From Aaosphaeria pasadenensis (lineage: Eukaryota > Ascomycota > Dothideomycetes > Pleosporales): a DNA stretch of 64,000 nt. Both the position numbers and the translations under genes were made by a program. Of the stretch, positions 37,039-47,778 are shown one piece after another. Location of the stretch: the NCBI GenBank assembly GCA_022813625.1, contig JAKLMB010000008.1, positions 496,001-560,000 on the forward strand, in the 5' to 3' direction. Positions within the stretch are counted from its first letter, which is position 1. Each line of letters begins with the position of its first letter. The notes under the pieces were generated by a model. The model was not told the origin of the DNA, made no database searches, and worked only from the letters and a program-made list of their open reading frames with translations.

Positions 37039-37553
37039 TTAAGAGGGGACAATGGAGACAAAGGTTGCCACATTCTCGTCGATGAGCTTTCTCAGGGCCT
37101 GTTTAGTACTCTGTTCATGTAAATCTCCCTGTTCTGGCCAGGTGTCCCTGGTGATTTCACCACGTTCCAGTGTGAGACGACCGAGCACCCATTTCTCCAA
37201 GGTGCTATCGATGTGTAAATAGCGCAAATTTGCCGTCATACCAACAGCACAGTCCTGGATTGTTTTTCTCAGAGCCCCGCAGCTTCTTTCATTTTGCAGA
37301 ACACTTGGAGATGTTCTGATTTCGCCGACGAAAATCCCGTTCGAATCTGTTCCTCCTTGACGGAAGCAATAGACCATATTACACGAATAGCTATTTCCGT
37401 TTGCTTGGTCCGTCCATAAATTAAGGCTTCGGTCATCAGCCGTTTTCTCCTCCAATACTTCGATTAGCCATGCCCACAAGGTTTCACTCTCTGGTCAGTT
37501 GACGTTCTGTGGAGAATGATGCCATGTACTTACTTTTCGAATTTTGTCGCCAT
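37039..37553 (-). CDS. Orphan protein B of a tandem-duplicated pair
   Basis: Two exons (37553-37534, 37486-37039) give 155 residues. Exon 1 is only 20 bases (MATKFE and part of a codon). The body, LWAWLIEVLEEKTADDR ... CAVGMTANLRYLHID ... EKWVLGRLTLERGE ... KQALRKLIDENVATFV, aligns along its length with gene A, while the middle (SYSCNMVYCFRQGGTDSNG) is unlike. It stops where gene A's second exon continues to a third exon, so the C-terminal extension was lost here or gained in A. Unknown function; no membrane span. The acceptor used (CAGAGAG) is not ideal but is the only one that keeps the frame. Confidence 0.65.
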
Positions 37554-38215
37554 TTTTGATTGAATGGTTAAATGGTTGAGTGATTGAGTGATTGAGTGAT
37601 TGATCGAAATATGGAAGATGATGTCCATTCTTCTCTTGTGGAGTGCCTTACCTTTATACTTCTTCTTACGAACAGTGCCTTGCAGAATCATTACCTGAGT
37701 CGTGTATGAGATGATCATTGAATTACAGAATAATAGTGTCATACTCGATCGCTTTGACTGTTTAAGAGTCTTAAGGTATAGTATAGCACGGCTCATATCG
37801 AAATTATTGCTAACTTGAGTCAGGCCAGTGCCGACAAAGTGATAATGAAGACATCATTTCGTGTCATCAAGGTTGATTCATAGGGTATGTGATTTAATGA
37901 ACTTCTTAGATTTGGTTGTACATATGGGGTAGACTATGTGGTAGCCAGGCGCACAGGTGCATAGGCGCACAATGTGAATGAAATAAAGGAAACACTGATG
38001 ACAGATATACTCAATATATATCATGAGCACCTAGGTAAACAGGAACAAATACATTTAGCTACGAGAAGAAGTGAATATTAGAGTAATGTACAGAGGTCCA
38101 TAGACAGATGACTCCGATAAGCCAATTTAGTTGACTCCAGTGAACAACTGACTCCAATGCGTCGAAGATGGTAATGAATCACGATTGACTCTAGTACAAC
38201 TTGACTGATTCTGGG
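37039..38215 (-). repeat. Tandem duplication unit, copy B
   Basis: Second copy of the 1.2-kb unit, directly abutting copy A, same orientation. Its distal end contains iterated TGACTCC words that also end copy A. Confidence 0.8.
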
Positions 38216-38260
38216 GAGTGGATGGTTGGTTGACTCCAATAGATAATAGGTGACTTCAAC
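38100..38260. repeat. Degenerate TGACTCC-containing repeat
   Basis: TGACTCC or one-mismatch forms start at 38109, 38132, 38149, 38186, 38202, 38231 and 38251. The related tract of copy A has TGACTCT/TGACTCC/TGACTTT at 36921, 36941 and 36961. The words sit in a loose 17-37 base period with shared flanks such as CCAATGAA and GAACAA. Confidence 0.7.
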
Positions 38261-38298
38261 GAACAATGACGACGCATCTTGCCCCTTCTATTCTGTGA

Positions 38299-38704
38299 TC
38301 AAAAAACACTCAAATCGCCAGTCAGAATATTGTCTTCAAACCGGACGGCCAAGACTCTAGTGAAATTTGGAACCGTGTCTCGTTCTTGTAGAAATGAACT
38401 TCCCGAATAAAAGAAATAGCGAGCGTGTTTTCTATCGAGACATGTGGGCGGACAGTTAAATTTGACTTCAAATAATGGGAATTCATATGGATGAACGCCG
38501 ACATAAACATATGATAGTGCCGTGTTCGTCCTCAAGATCGTTTCCTAGCATCTCATTATGAACCTCTCTATATAGGACTTTCGAGGTGAGTATTGCTATG
38601 GACACTGAGCAACTTTGAAGTGATTGCCCGAATTCGAAGACAGATTGGGGCATTGAAAGTGGACTCATCTTGGTAAAATTCATACATATCTGATTGAGCC
38701 ACAT
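38299..38704 (-). pseudogene. Possible broken small gene
   Basis: Two overlapping frames on the minus strand: one starts with a true ATG at 38704 (MWLNQICMNFTKMSPL) and runs to 38483; the other, one base out of register, runs to 38299 and looks at least as protein-like (HPYEFPLFEVKFNCPPTCLD). No splice pair joins them well, so a frameshifted relic is possible. No family recognised; the whole may equally be chance. Confidence 0.25.
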
Positions 38705-39138
38705 CTATATCTAAATCCAATGGCGTATGTTCCCCTCCTAGCTATCGAATAGTTCAGCCCTGAACTTCTTGACACGTAGTAAAGACATGCTAGTATCAGG
38801 GATTGCACATCATTAAACTATTTCTCTACTTGGCGAACAGTGTTGTAGGGTAATATATGATTGCAAGAAAATAGTTTCGGGGATTCTGTTCAATTTCCAA
38901 TTATCTTTTTTCACCCTCGTGAACAAAACTCTCCACACTATATCTTTATGCCATAACTAGAATTGGAGAACAGTGGCATAGTATTTGTCGAAATGAGTTA
39001 GAAAGATTTCGTCCCACAAAAAGAAAGCATTCAAGTAGATTAAATTGTACTAAAAGAAGGCAGATTGAACAGTATGTATACTGGCTTAACGTATCTGCTA
39101 CACCTAACTATAGTAGCAGCTTAATTAGTATACTAATA
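38705..39138. other. AT-rich intergenic spacer
   Basis: AT-rich DNA with no recognised element, before the 3' end of the hydrolase gene. Confidence 0.6.
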
Positions 39139-40359
39139 TCAAATTACAAGAATTTTCTCCCTATACAAATAGTCGAAGATTATTTGATGAAGAAAAGAGA
39201 ACGATCCTGGGTGGCAGTGATTACTTGCGCCGTGAACACTGCTTAAAGATACAAAGTGTTTTTTGCATCTTAATCTTTTGAATAGCTCTTGCGGCTGACC
39301 CTTGAGGAAATGGTCATCCGGCGCATCCAACACGAGCGTAGGTGTGGCAATATCCTCCACGATCCCATTTAAGTTGTACTTTCCAACCTCTCTGAAGAGC
39401 TCCGCCGCGGAAGAAAGTCCAAACGTCCATTTACCATTGAGGAGTCCCCATCGCATTCCAGTGTCAAATTTCGAAGCCATCTTGAGGAGGAACCCAACCA
39501 GCTTGTCCCATTTATTCCTTATCAAGTACTGGATAGCGGATGGCACAGAAGCACTGAAGGCACTGCCAAAGTCAAAGACGCCGTCATCTAGAATGACAGC
39601 AGCGAAGCGATGCTCACTTGTGGTAGCACGGGCCGCGAGATATCCCCCCATACTCCAACCGAAGAGTACCAGCTTCTTCTCATCGAACTCAGGTCGAGTG
39701 AGCGCGAAATCAACCACCGGAGTCAATACATTTTCCCAGTCGTGTCGGAAGAATAGGTGTTGCTCCCGTAGTGCGCGGCCTTGACCGGGTCCATCGAAAG
39801 CCAATATGTTGCAGCCGCGTCGTAATGCTGGAGCAGCAATGGCGAACCAAGACTCTTCTCCAACAGAGTCAAAGCCACCATTGAAAATGATTGTCGGTCG
39901 TGGAGTGGGATTGGCATCGCACCGTAAGATAAAGCCGGGAAGCGTAGTGTCTTGGTATGGGATTTTGATCTCTTCGAAGGGATAACCCGTCAACTTCATG
40001 GCCGACAAGAATGCTCCACTACACAACTTGACGAGTTCCTTCGAAATTTCGTCATCAAAGGGTGCCGTACGCCGATAGAAGTCAGCAGTTCGATAGTAGT
40101 TGGAAGCTCTTAGAAATGCTTCTTCCGCACTCCGGATATTGCCCAATGCCAAACTGTCTCGCCCGAGCTTCATCGCAAAGTCAGCCGCCTCCTTCCATTC
40201 CGCCATCCAACTCTCTTCATCGCCGGATCGGATGCGGGAGCAGATAGCAATAACACCTGCGACGTCCGCACCGCCATAATTGCTATAGCCCACAGCTCTC
40301 AGGGCTTCGTACCCAAAGGACGCATTGCTTGGATAGAAATGTGTCAATATGCCAGCCAT
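39139..40359 (-). CDS. Alpha/beta hydrolase, Ayg1/FrsA-like (C-C or ester bond cleavage)
   Basis: Single exon, 406 residues from the first true ATG (MAGILTHFYPSN). An N-terminal helical cap (about 1-130, with GNIRSAEEAFLRASNYYRTADF) is followed by the hydrolase core from PTIIFNGGFDSVGEES. The nucleophile elbow is GWSMGG (Ser236), the acid probably Asp349 (LDAPDDHF) and the base His376 or His381 (SVHGASNH). A cap of this type followed by this core is seen in Aspergillus Ayg1 (polyketide chain-shortening in melanin synthesis) and in 2,6-dihydroxypseudooxynicotine hydrolase, both cleaving C-C bonds next to a carbonyl. It shares an 807-base promoter region with the Zn2Cys6 regulator transcribed the other way, which suggests it is that regulator's target. 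Substrate unknown. Confidence 0.85.
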   Translation of the reverse strand: MAGILTHFYPSNASFGYEALRAVGYSNYGGADVAGVIAICSRIRSGDEESWMAEWKEAADFAMKLGRDSLALGNIRSAEEAFLRASNYYRTADFYRRTAPFDDEISKELVKLCSGAFLSAMKLTGYPFEEIKIPYQDTTLPGFILRCDANPTPRPTIIFNGGFDSVGEESWFAIAAPALRRGCNILAFDGPGQGRALREQHLFFRHDWENVLTPVVDFALTRPEFDEKKLVLFGWSMGGYLAARATTSEHRFAAVILDDGVFDFGSAFSASVPSAIQYLIRNKWDKLVGFLLKMASKFDTGMRWGLLNGKWTFGLSSAAELFREVGKYNLNGIVEDIATPTLVLDAPDDHFLKGQPQELFKRLRCKKHFVSLSSVHGASNHCHPGSFSFLHQIIFDYLYREKILVI

Positions 40360-41166
40360 CACGAAACTGGTAACGCTCAATGTGCCGAATCCTCTGAATG
40401 GCCTTCTTGAGCACAGGGCTTTAAATACGCGAACGCATGTCCTTAGTCCACCCTGCGCGTGTTCGGCACCGAGCTATGTAACGAGGCATCTGGAGATAGA
40501 TACAAGAAACAATCTGTGATCTCCATGACCTTCGGATCCGAGCTATTTACCGAAGTCGTCAACGGAATCAGCTTTTCATGCCGCTCTTTAGAAGCGTTAG
40601 TTCCGCTCTAGGCATTGGTGAATTGGGGGGTAGAAGGAGCCCGAACCGATTCGGAACAAAGGGTCCGAAGCCACCAATCAGAACGTGAGTTGAGGACCGA
40701 ATGGTGGTCAATTCGGAGTTTGGCGGATTGGTACAGGGGAATGGTATCAATTTCTTTTGGGAGAAGAACAATAAATAGTTTATATGCACGTGTCTCCCAA
40801 TGCTGGAGGTAAACTGTTGGGCTGCCCGGTTGCTGGCTTGAAACTCCTGTATTCCCCCCGAATGAGGTATTGTTTCAGTAGGAAGTCGACAGACCTGCTC
40901 GATGAAAAGCATCAAAGCCGTGGATAAATTTGTCAGATTCTTCTGCCACCTGGATTTACTCATGGAAATAAGGAATCAACAGAACGTGAATATGCTTTAT
41001 CAACCCGATCTGAAGTGAAATATTTGGGGAGACAGGGCATTGCATACCATGAGCCATGCGCGCAATTCGCCAGTCTCGCGGAGTTCTCCGCGCGCTATGC
41101 TTCCTCCACCTTTTTATCTGACAGCAGCACCATTGCCCGTTTTCTACATGGAACCTCTGCACGCAT
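40360..41166. promoter_or_regulatory. Divergent promoter with repeated CCGAAT/ATTCGG elements
   Basis: Between the hydrolase (minus) and the Zn2Cys6 regulator (plus). Within it: CGGATCCG (40533-40540), CCGATTCGG (40646-40654), GGTCCGAAG (near 40662), and an inverted pair CCGAAT-8 bases-ATTCGG (40697-40716). CGG/CCG triplets in inverted or everted pairs are the usual targets of Zn2Cys6 dimers. Binding by the neighbouring regulator is inference. Confidence 0.5.
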
Positions 41167-43836
41167 ATGACCACTAACCTGCACCCAGCACTATACGAAG
41201 ACATTATTCCGTCTCCGACTAAAGAGACGAGGAAGAAGGTGGTCATGAGCTCATCACTTGCAAAGTCAACCGGTCCGAATAATCAAAGCCCATTGGCTGG
41301 CTCAGATCAGGTAAAATCCAAGACGGCATGTCAGAGATGTAGAGACCAGAAGGTGACCAAGATATCTTGCCTTTTCCCAGTCGAACAGTCCGCGCGGCTA
41401 ACTATCGCTGGAGCTCAAATGTAGCCGCGATTACCCGATCTGCTTCAGGTGCAAGAGACTGAGCGGACTATGCTCATATCCAAAGTTAGCCAGTCGCAGA
41501 CGATTCAGACCCATTCCAAGGGTTAGAGGGAATGAAGGCGGATTGGCCTCTGCTTGTGTTCCGGAAGCTTATGATGTAGTGGCCGGGCCGACTCCGCAAT
41601 CAGAGCAGTACCACTCTAACAATCTCGACGAAAACCGGACTGTTCCTAGCTATACCCAGGCCGCCATCTCGACCTTTCCAGTTGGCTCATCCACAGAAGA
41701 TGGAACCTCAAGTCCGCATTTCGCCTTGGATAAAGGCGGACAGGATGCGTCTCCTCTCTCCACACTCTCCCCTGATGTAAGTTCATCCCATTCCCTGCGG
41801 AGTACCACCAGCACATTACGGGTATGAACTTGCCCAAAGATGCCAGCTAAATCCTGTAGACGTACCATCACTATCTACGACATGTAGACCTTCGGGCTGT
41901 TGTTTTAAATCCTCTTGGAAGCAACAGCGACCCGCCAGCTGCAGCAGCCAGTTTGCCTCCACTCGCGGCTGGGCTAGTCCTTCTCGAAATATATTTTTCA
42001 AGGATATATAATGCTCCTCTTCTGTTTGTCAAGTCGGCGCTTTTTCAAGATTACATTGAGGGGTGTGTTCCGGACATTCTTCTCAAGTCAATTTTTGCGT
42101 TGGCTTCCTTGTAAGATTGCGTTGTCGCCAGCACGATAACGTCCCAACTAACTTTGTCATTAGATTCTTGGTACGACAAGCAGATAGGCACGAGAATAGC
42201 AGACTGTCGTTCAGCGAGCTGATTGCAGTGGGTGTATTCCATACGCAAGGCAGACCCTGGGCAGAATCCGCCATGCAGGACGCAATGTCGTCGATCATGA
42301 TGAAGCCATCTTTGGCTATCGTCCAAACCCTTGAATGTTTGGTAATATACTGGTTTGGTGTTGGAGAATCAGATAGAGGTGATTTATGTCTAAGTGAGTC
42401 GCTTCCAACTGAATGATTGATGTTCAACGCGGAAGTTAACCCATATAAAGGCCTTGCCTATCGATACTGTCGCCTGTCTAGATATTATGGACCAAATCCA
42501 CCTTCAGGGCACGATTCTGCAACATGCTTGCAATCTGAGCTCAAGCGTCGTTGCCTGTGGGCATGCTGGGCCTCATTATGCATAGTCGTCGAACCAAAGC
42601 CATATATCAAGGCTGCTTGGTCAGAGGTCGCCAACTTACCGCTTCCAGGGTCCATCATTTCCACTAGCGGTGAGCTGAAGATCGTACTGTGCGAGAAGAT
42701 GGACGAAAATTGGGGCTCTACTACCATTGGCAACGAAATCGCCAATCAGGATCAGGGGCTCTTGATAGTCCCTGGACTGATGAAAATGATTGGGGTTTGG
42801 TAGGCAGCCCGAAGATAATCTTGTTTCCAAATGCTTACAGATTCAAACCAGGGCCAAAATTCAACTCTACGCTAGCGAACTTTCTGCCGATAAATCTAGG
42901 AGGAGTCTGCCGCATGCACAACATCTCTCAGAACTTGCGTCGTCAATATATCACAGCCTAGACATCGGACATCTATCTTCTGAAGACAATCCGTCCCTTG
43001 TCAAATTCAGGAACCAAGCCATCCTGGTTGAGTGTCTCTATTATCTCTGTCAAATGGTTCTACATTCCACAAATGTGTTTCTATTTTCCGGCTGCCCTGT
43101 CGATTCTTCCATATCGGACGACGTGGTGCAGGCCAGCGCCGCTGTTGTAGTGCACAATGCAGATCTTTCCGGCCAGCTTTTTGAACGACTTTGGGCTCAA
43201 GGCTCAGATGTTACGAGGCTTTGTCCGCTGGCTGGTTATGCAGCATTTGTCACCGCTGTCATGCTTATGATTTCGGAGACCTGGTGCCAGCAGCAAAATC
43301 GGCCCCTGATAACCTCTAGCCCGGAGAAAAGGAGGAATAGAATGGCAGCTATGAAAGCAATTTTGAAGACCTTGGATATTCTGCGTGGCTTTTGGCAAGC
43401 CCTACAGCGGCCTGTGAGTAAAATGCTCCCCCTGTCCGAGGTGATCCAGCTACCTTCAAGACTGACTGAAACGTGGAATTTATAGTGGGAGACTTTGAAT
43501 GCAGCAATACAAATGTTCCACACCCATGAGGAAGCAAACCGTTCCAGACGGATCAGCTCTCAGCAGCTCCCTGGTCCCAGAGAATTCGAGCAAGGTGGTC
43601 CTAATATCGACAATTACGACCAACTCCTAATCCCTCCCAACTCGAGGACACCATCGGGTCCAACATCCTCTCCGCAGTTCCATTCAGGGGAAGAGTTGGA
43701 TGGTTGCCACCAGCGTAATACAAGTGGAAAAGCAGCTGAGAATATCCTCACAGATCAGCTCGGCATTGACGATGCATGGTGGGATCTATCACTGCTCACT
43801 GGTTTCCAGGATGGCAATTATAACCTCGGCGCTTAA
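41167..43836 (+). CDS. Zn2Cys6 transcription factor with fungal-specific regulatory domain
   Basis: Modelled as seven exons (41167-41352, 41414-41776, 41860-42110, 42164-42393, 42451-42794, 42841-43413, 43486-43836), 765 residues. The zinc cluster at residues 55-82 is complete across intron 1: CQRC then RDQKLKCSRDYPICFRC and KRLSGLC, i.e. six cysteines with C-x2-C-x6-C-x6-C-x2-C-x6-C spacing. The middle homology region follows (LLEIYFSRIYNAPLLFVKSA, LECLVIYWFGVG, SLAYRYCRLSRYYG, KRRCLWACWASL), as in fungal metabolic regulators. Intron 5 is weak (donor GTTTGG, 46 bases); without it the frame breaks at GVW, and inserting one G would also restore it, so a frameshift cannot be excluded. The donor of intron 2 is also ambiguous (GTAAGT or GTATGA, same phase). 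Divergent from the hydrolase gene; probably its local regulator. Confidence 0.82.
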
Positions 43837-45349
43837 AACAATATGTAAGACCATTTTGAAGCTCTTTTGCGGCTTTGAACAAACAACAGGGTGTACTTCT
43901 AGGGAATCACTAACCCCTTTTCGATGTGTATAGTAGTATTTCAGTTTCTCGCCTTGTTCGACCGCCTCGAGCAGCTCTGTCTACCCGACCACTACAGTCA
44001 TGACCGATATTAGCAGCCTTTCTCGAGCCGATGCCCACTATTATATCGTCGCTGTGCTAAGCGATCAGATCACGAAATTATGTACATCCAGTCAGCATCA
44101 TAGACCAGCATACAAATCATCCAGGAATATCTCCGAACAAACTCCAAATACACAGATTGGCTACATTGCGGCCTCGTCCGGCCGGAACGAACCACTCATC
44201 TATCATCCGAACAAGCTGTAACCCCAGAACTACTTATAATTCAACCCTAAACAACCTCGCATGCCATTTTCAAGCCAATCTCGATGTCCTGAGTTTAGGA
44301 CGAATATGCTGTTAAAGATCTTTGGGGAACATTATAATTCAGCCAGGGTTTAGAGAGTAGACGAAAAACAATTCTTTCTCCACTGATGGTTTGTGAGCGA
44401 GTGAACGAGCTATTGATGATCCCGCTCTCAAATACCGTCATCTACTTGCTGCTCTTATATTTAAGACTTGATCAATTAGGCGTAAATCGAAGACTCGCTC
44501 GATTGTCAATCTTTTGTGCTATGTCAAATGCTCCTCGCTCATTCACTGTTGAACCTTTGCCACTATGAACCGCACCCGCAAATTGATTAGCGCGAGTTGA
44601 TCGGACCTCTCTACTTCAATTACTACGCTCCAGGGTCTGGAAGCTAGGAGTGCAAGGAGTAACATACTCCCCGCTCCTCCCCACTCTCTGCCAGTTCAGA
44701 ACCCACCGCATGGCTCGAAGACGATAGAGCAGCAATGTCTTGTCAAAAGACGGACCCTACAAGTATTCTAAACGCCCAGGCCGAACCCGTCTCGAGCTTA
44801 GCAGCCGAATCTCCGAGTCGCCGAATCGCCGAAGCCGCGGATCGGTGCAAGCGGCGAATGAAGTATAATTATGACGGTGACATTCACAGGAATAGAGGAA
44901 AGAAAGTGATGGTTTGCCGTTGCCGAAGCATACCCCAGCTCAATAAGCGGGGTCATCGGATCAGCAGGCTCCAGGTAATTTCACGGGCCTCAACAGAGTA
45001 ATGCTCTTTGATGTCCGTTGATCCTGTTGGACTGCAATATTTCAGCTTCTGAGTGAGCTTGATGTCGATTCATGTTACACCTTCAATGTTAAAATATTTT
45101 AACAACATGATGTAGTATTGCAAGCACTGCGTGCATAGAAGACATGCACGTCTGTACACTACGTGTATCGCTCAAAACAGCTACGAAGGACAGTAAGCTC
45201 TAGGAAAGCGGCCTAGCAAGATAGTGGTTACCTTCCTCTACTGCTTCTATCGAGCCTTTATGTAGGGCCGTCAGGCCGCGATGCTGTAGCCATGCTGTGC
45301 TGCCATACCTGTGGCTAACACCCTCGTTTGCTCACCCACTTCATGACCG
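43837..45349. other. 1.5-kb spacer with small unconvincing frames
   Basis: No supported gene. ATG frames at 44000-44221, 44386-44568 and 44735-45001 are short and without domains; the last has a basic centre (DRCKRRMKYNYDG) but nothing recognisable. May contain decayed genes of the neighbouring module. Confidence 0.5.
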
Positions 45350-46066
45350 TTACTGGCTAGACCGTGACGACGACTTGGCTTTTCCTGTAGAGTAATGGTG
45401 GAAGAGAATAGGGATGATATCTTCTGATCTGCCTGTTTCTTCGATGTTGTGGCGTATCCAGTTCTCAGCTGTTGATTTCGAGTACATAAAAGGAATAACA
45501 AGCCAGTTCAGAAATACACCTAAGATAGGCACGTCCGATCCAACCACAGTTTCCGCATAGAAGCGTGACCCTCCCGGTACTTGAGAATAGTAGTGAATAA
45601 CTCGACAAACAGATAAGCCAAATCTTTTGACAGTGAACGTAAACTCCTCAGAGTCCAGACGATCAGTCGTGACTACGACGTCGATGATTTCGTGGAAGTC
45701 ATTAAATTGTTCGGTAATCTTGGTAGTTGCCCCTTTCCTGAAACCGTTCCCGGTTCCCTCGGTGGGGATGACGGAGACGTGGTCGCGATGATGCCACAAG
45801 TGGTAGAAGGAGATTTCGGGACCTTCAAACTCTTTGCCGTCCCATCGCGTTTTGCGGCCGAGATTCTCAAACCACCATTGAATCATTTCTGGTGAACAGT
45901 GGTAGACCGTGTCGTGCTCAATTCGAACGTGTAGTTTGCCAGACCATTTTCGCTCCACGTCAACCCATTTAGCAGAGGATACTGGCTTGAAGCCCAGGGT
46001 GCCAGCACGTTCCAGCGCGCTTCGAGCTGCGAGACGAGCTTCTCGGAGCGCTTGATTGACGACCAT
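45350..46066 (-). CDS. DAPG hydrolase (PhlG)-like zinc enzyme
   Basis: Single exon, 238 residues from the first true ATG (MVVNQALREA). Family marks: YHCSPEMIQWWFENLG (about 55-70), FYHLWHHRDHVSV (88-99) with several His, and WIRHNIEETG (203-212). Bacterial PhlG cleaves a C-C bond of 2,4-diacetylphloroglucinol with a zinc held by two His and two Glu; the C-terminal His and Glu of PhlG, four residues apart, correspond well to His206 and Glu210 here, and the WHHRDH segment to the other His. The protein is shorter than PhlG (296), mostly at the N-terminus, which is common in fungal relatives. A non-polar stretch (PILGVFLNWLVIPFMY) is part of the fold or a membrane contact. It lies 1.5 kb from the regulator and hydrolase pair. 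Substrate likely an acylated phenolic or beta-diketone; not shown. Confidence 0.8.
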   Translation of the reverse strand: MVVNQALREARLAARSALERAGTLGFKPVSSAKWVDVERKWSGKLHVRIEHDTVYHCSPEMIQWWFENLGRKTRWDGKEFEGPEISFYHLWHHRDHVSVIPTEGTGNGFRKGATTKITEQFNDFHEIIDVVVTTDRLDSEEFTFTVKRFGLSVCRVIHYYSQVPGGSRFYAETVVGSDVPILGVFLNWLVIPFMYSKSTAENWIRHNIEETGRSEDIIPILFHHYSTGKAKSSSRSSQ

Positions 46067-47778
46067 TGCAGAATTTACACGTGAAATAGGGCAAGGTGAA
46101 CGAAGCAAGAGGGCTTCAAGACAGTGATATTGGTTGTTATGTGAAGACGTTGATCTCGGCCGTGTAAATGCACAGATTCTGTCTTATGTATTCTGATTTC
46201 CAACACAGGGGCCGAGGCTCAGAAGCCATCAGCCAGGGTTGACAGCAAGTCCTCACGTCTAACCATCGGGTTCTATGAGATTCGGAGTTTCTCCTTCACC
46301 CAGCTTTTAGTAATGCCTCTGGGGTAGTAAATCTTCCAAAGGCTACTTAGACTAAGGCTTTTGCATTGTTAGTAATACAAAAACATATTCCCTCTTTATT
46401 CTGTAGAACATAGGCCTGTTTATTATATATTATAATCTATGGGGATTAAGACACTGTCAACAATTAATTACTAGGCAATGAGATTTTGGCTCATATAGCT
46501 AATAAAAATAAATAAATATAAAGGCCTCCATATAGAAAACCGTCTTCACTCTTTAGTATAGGTTGATTAATAGCCATTATGGTAGCTATTTGGAAAGAGC
46601 GAATCCCCGAGGACCCATGCTATGTAGAACAATTGAGGATTTGGTCTCCGGTTCAGAGGTTACACAAGGGTTTGAAGCGTGTATGGTAGTCGGCTCCGGG
46701 GCGTAGTTGATCCGAATGGGCCAGAGCACCCTGTTTCGGTGACGTTCCGAGGTTTTCCGACCGAGGCTCTTATCATATCGAGTTCAACCCGTTACAAGAA
46801 AAGACATGACTCGGATGGCGATTTGTCTTGTTGAGGACCTAGAGTGTACAAATCGCAAGGCATTATGTATCACTGTTGTGCAAGCCAGTATTTATGTATT
46901 TACTTAGGTTGGGCTGCGTATGGCTGCCTGGTGAATTATGTATGTGTGCCTGGGTACCTATGTACCTCGTCTGTATGCATGTACAACACAACAGTGGACA
47001 CCGATGGCCGCGAGTGGAGAAGACGCAAAGAGAGTGTGATGAGTTGTATTGTGGGGAAGTGGAACAGTGGGACCGTCTAAACAGTGCAAAGATGGGATTG
47101 TAGACATGTGAATTGAAGTTGATTCGGTGGTGTCACTGGTGTTGCGGTGATGAAATGGATGAGTTGTCTTGTCGTCTTGTCGGCGTGCGATGTCGGGCTC
47201 CGCCACACGCACGGACTGAGGCCATGTTGGTGGTGTGTGCTTGGTGGTCACTTCGGACCAATCACATCACATTGAAGATTTGCAAAACTCCCTAATCTAG
47301 TTAGATTCAGGGTTCGACTCACACCATCCCGTATGACTCCCATCCCATCTTTTCTTCATGATCGTATTGCCTAGAGTGCGTGAGTGCCTATTGTATGTAC
47401 ACATTATATGCACTAGGTGGTTTTACGAGGATTAAACTGTGCTATGCTATGGCTGTGGTCCGTGTGGGTATGGTCACTATGGCCATAGAATCGTCTCGTC
47501 ATCGTCCCCTGCTTCCCAAATGAGTCACCACAACCCTTTTCCATCTTATGACTCTCGATATCCGGCTATTGTGGCGGTTACTAGGTAGCCACAGTTCTCA
47601 GGAACCATGAAGATCGTTCAACATATAAGGCTCTGCACCTCTCTCTCATCTCTCCTTCGCCCTCTCTCTCTCCACCTGTCTTCGCTAACCGCGGCGGCTC
47701 GTCGCCACACCATACCACACTCTTAAAACCATATTCCAAAACCCAAGGCGCCTTTTCCGGACCACATATCTATCCGCC
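46067..47778. other. 1.7-kb spacer with AT-rich island
   Basis: No gene. 46370-46560 is strongly AT-rich, with TA runs and AATAAA-like words, and looks like decayed (possibly RIP-mutated) repeat DNA. Right part contains TACCTATGTACC near 46955. A T-loop-like GGTTCGACTC at 47311 has no tRNA around it. The last ~150 bases are a CT-rich leader of the next gene. Confidence 0.55.

Noticed and set aside
39139..46066. A secondary-metabolite biosynthetic cluster
   Set aside because: No polyketide synthase, NRPS, terpene cyclase or transporter lies in the window; only a small hydrolase-regulator module can be claimed.
47300..47330. GGTTCGACTC, a T-loop-like word suggesting a tRNA
   Set aside because: No paired T-arm, no acceptor stem, D-arm or anticodon arm can be built in the flanking bases.
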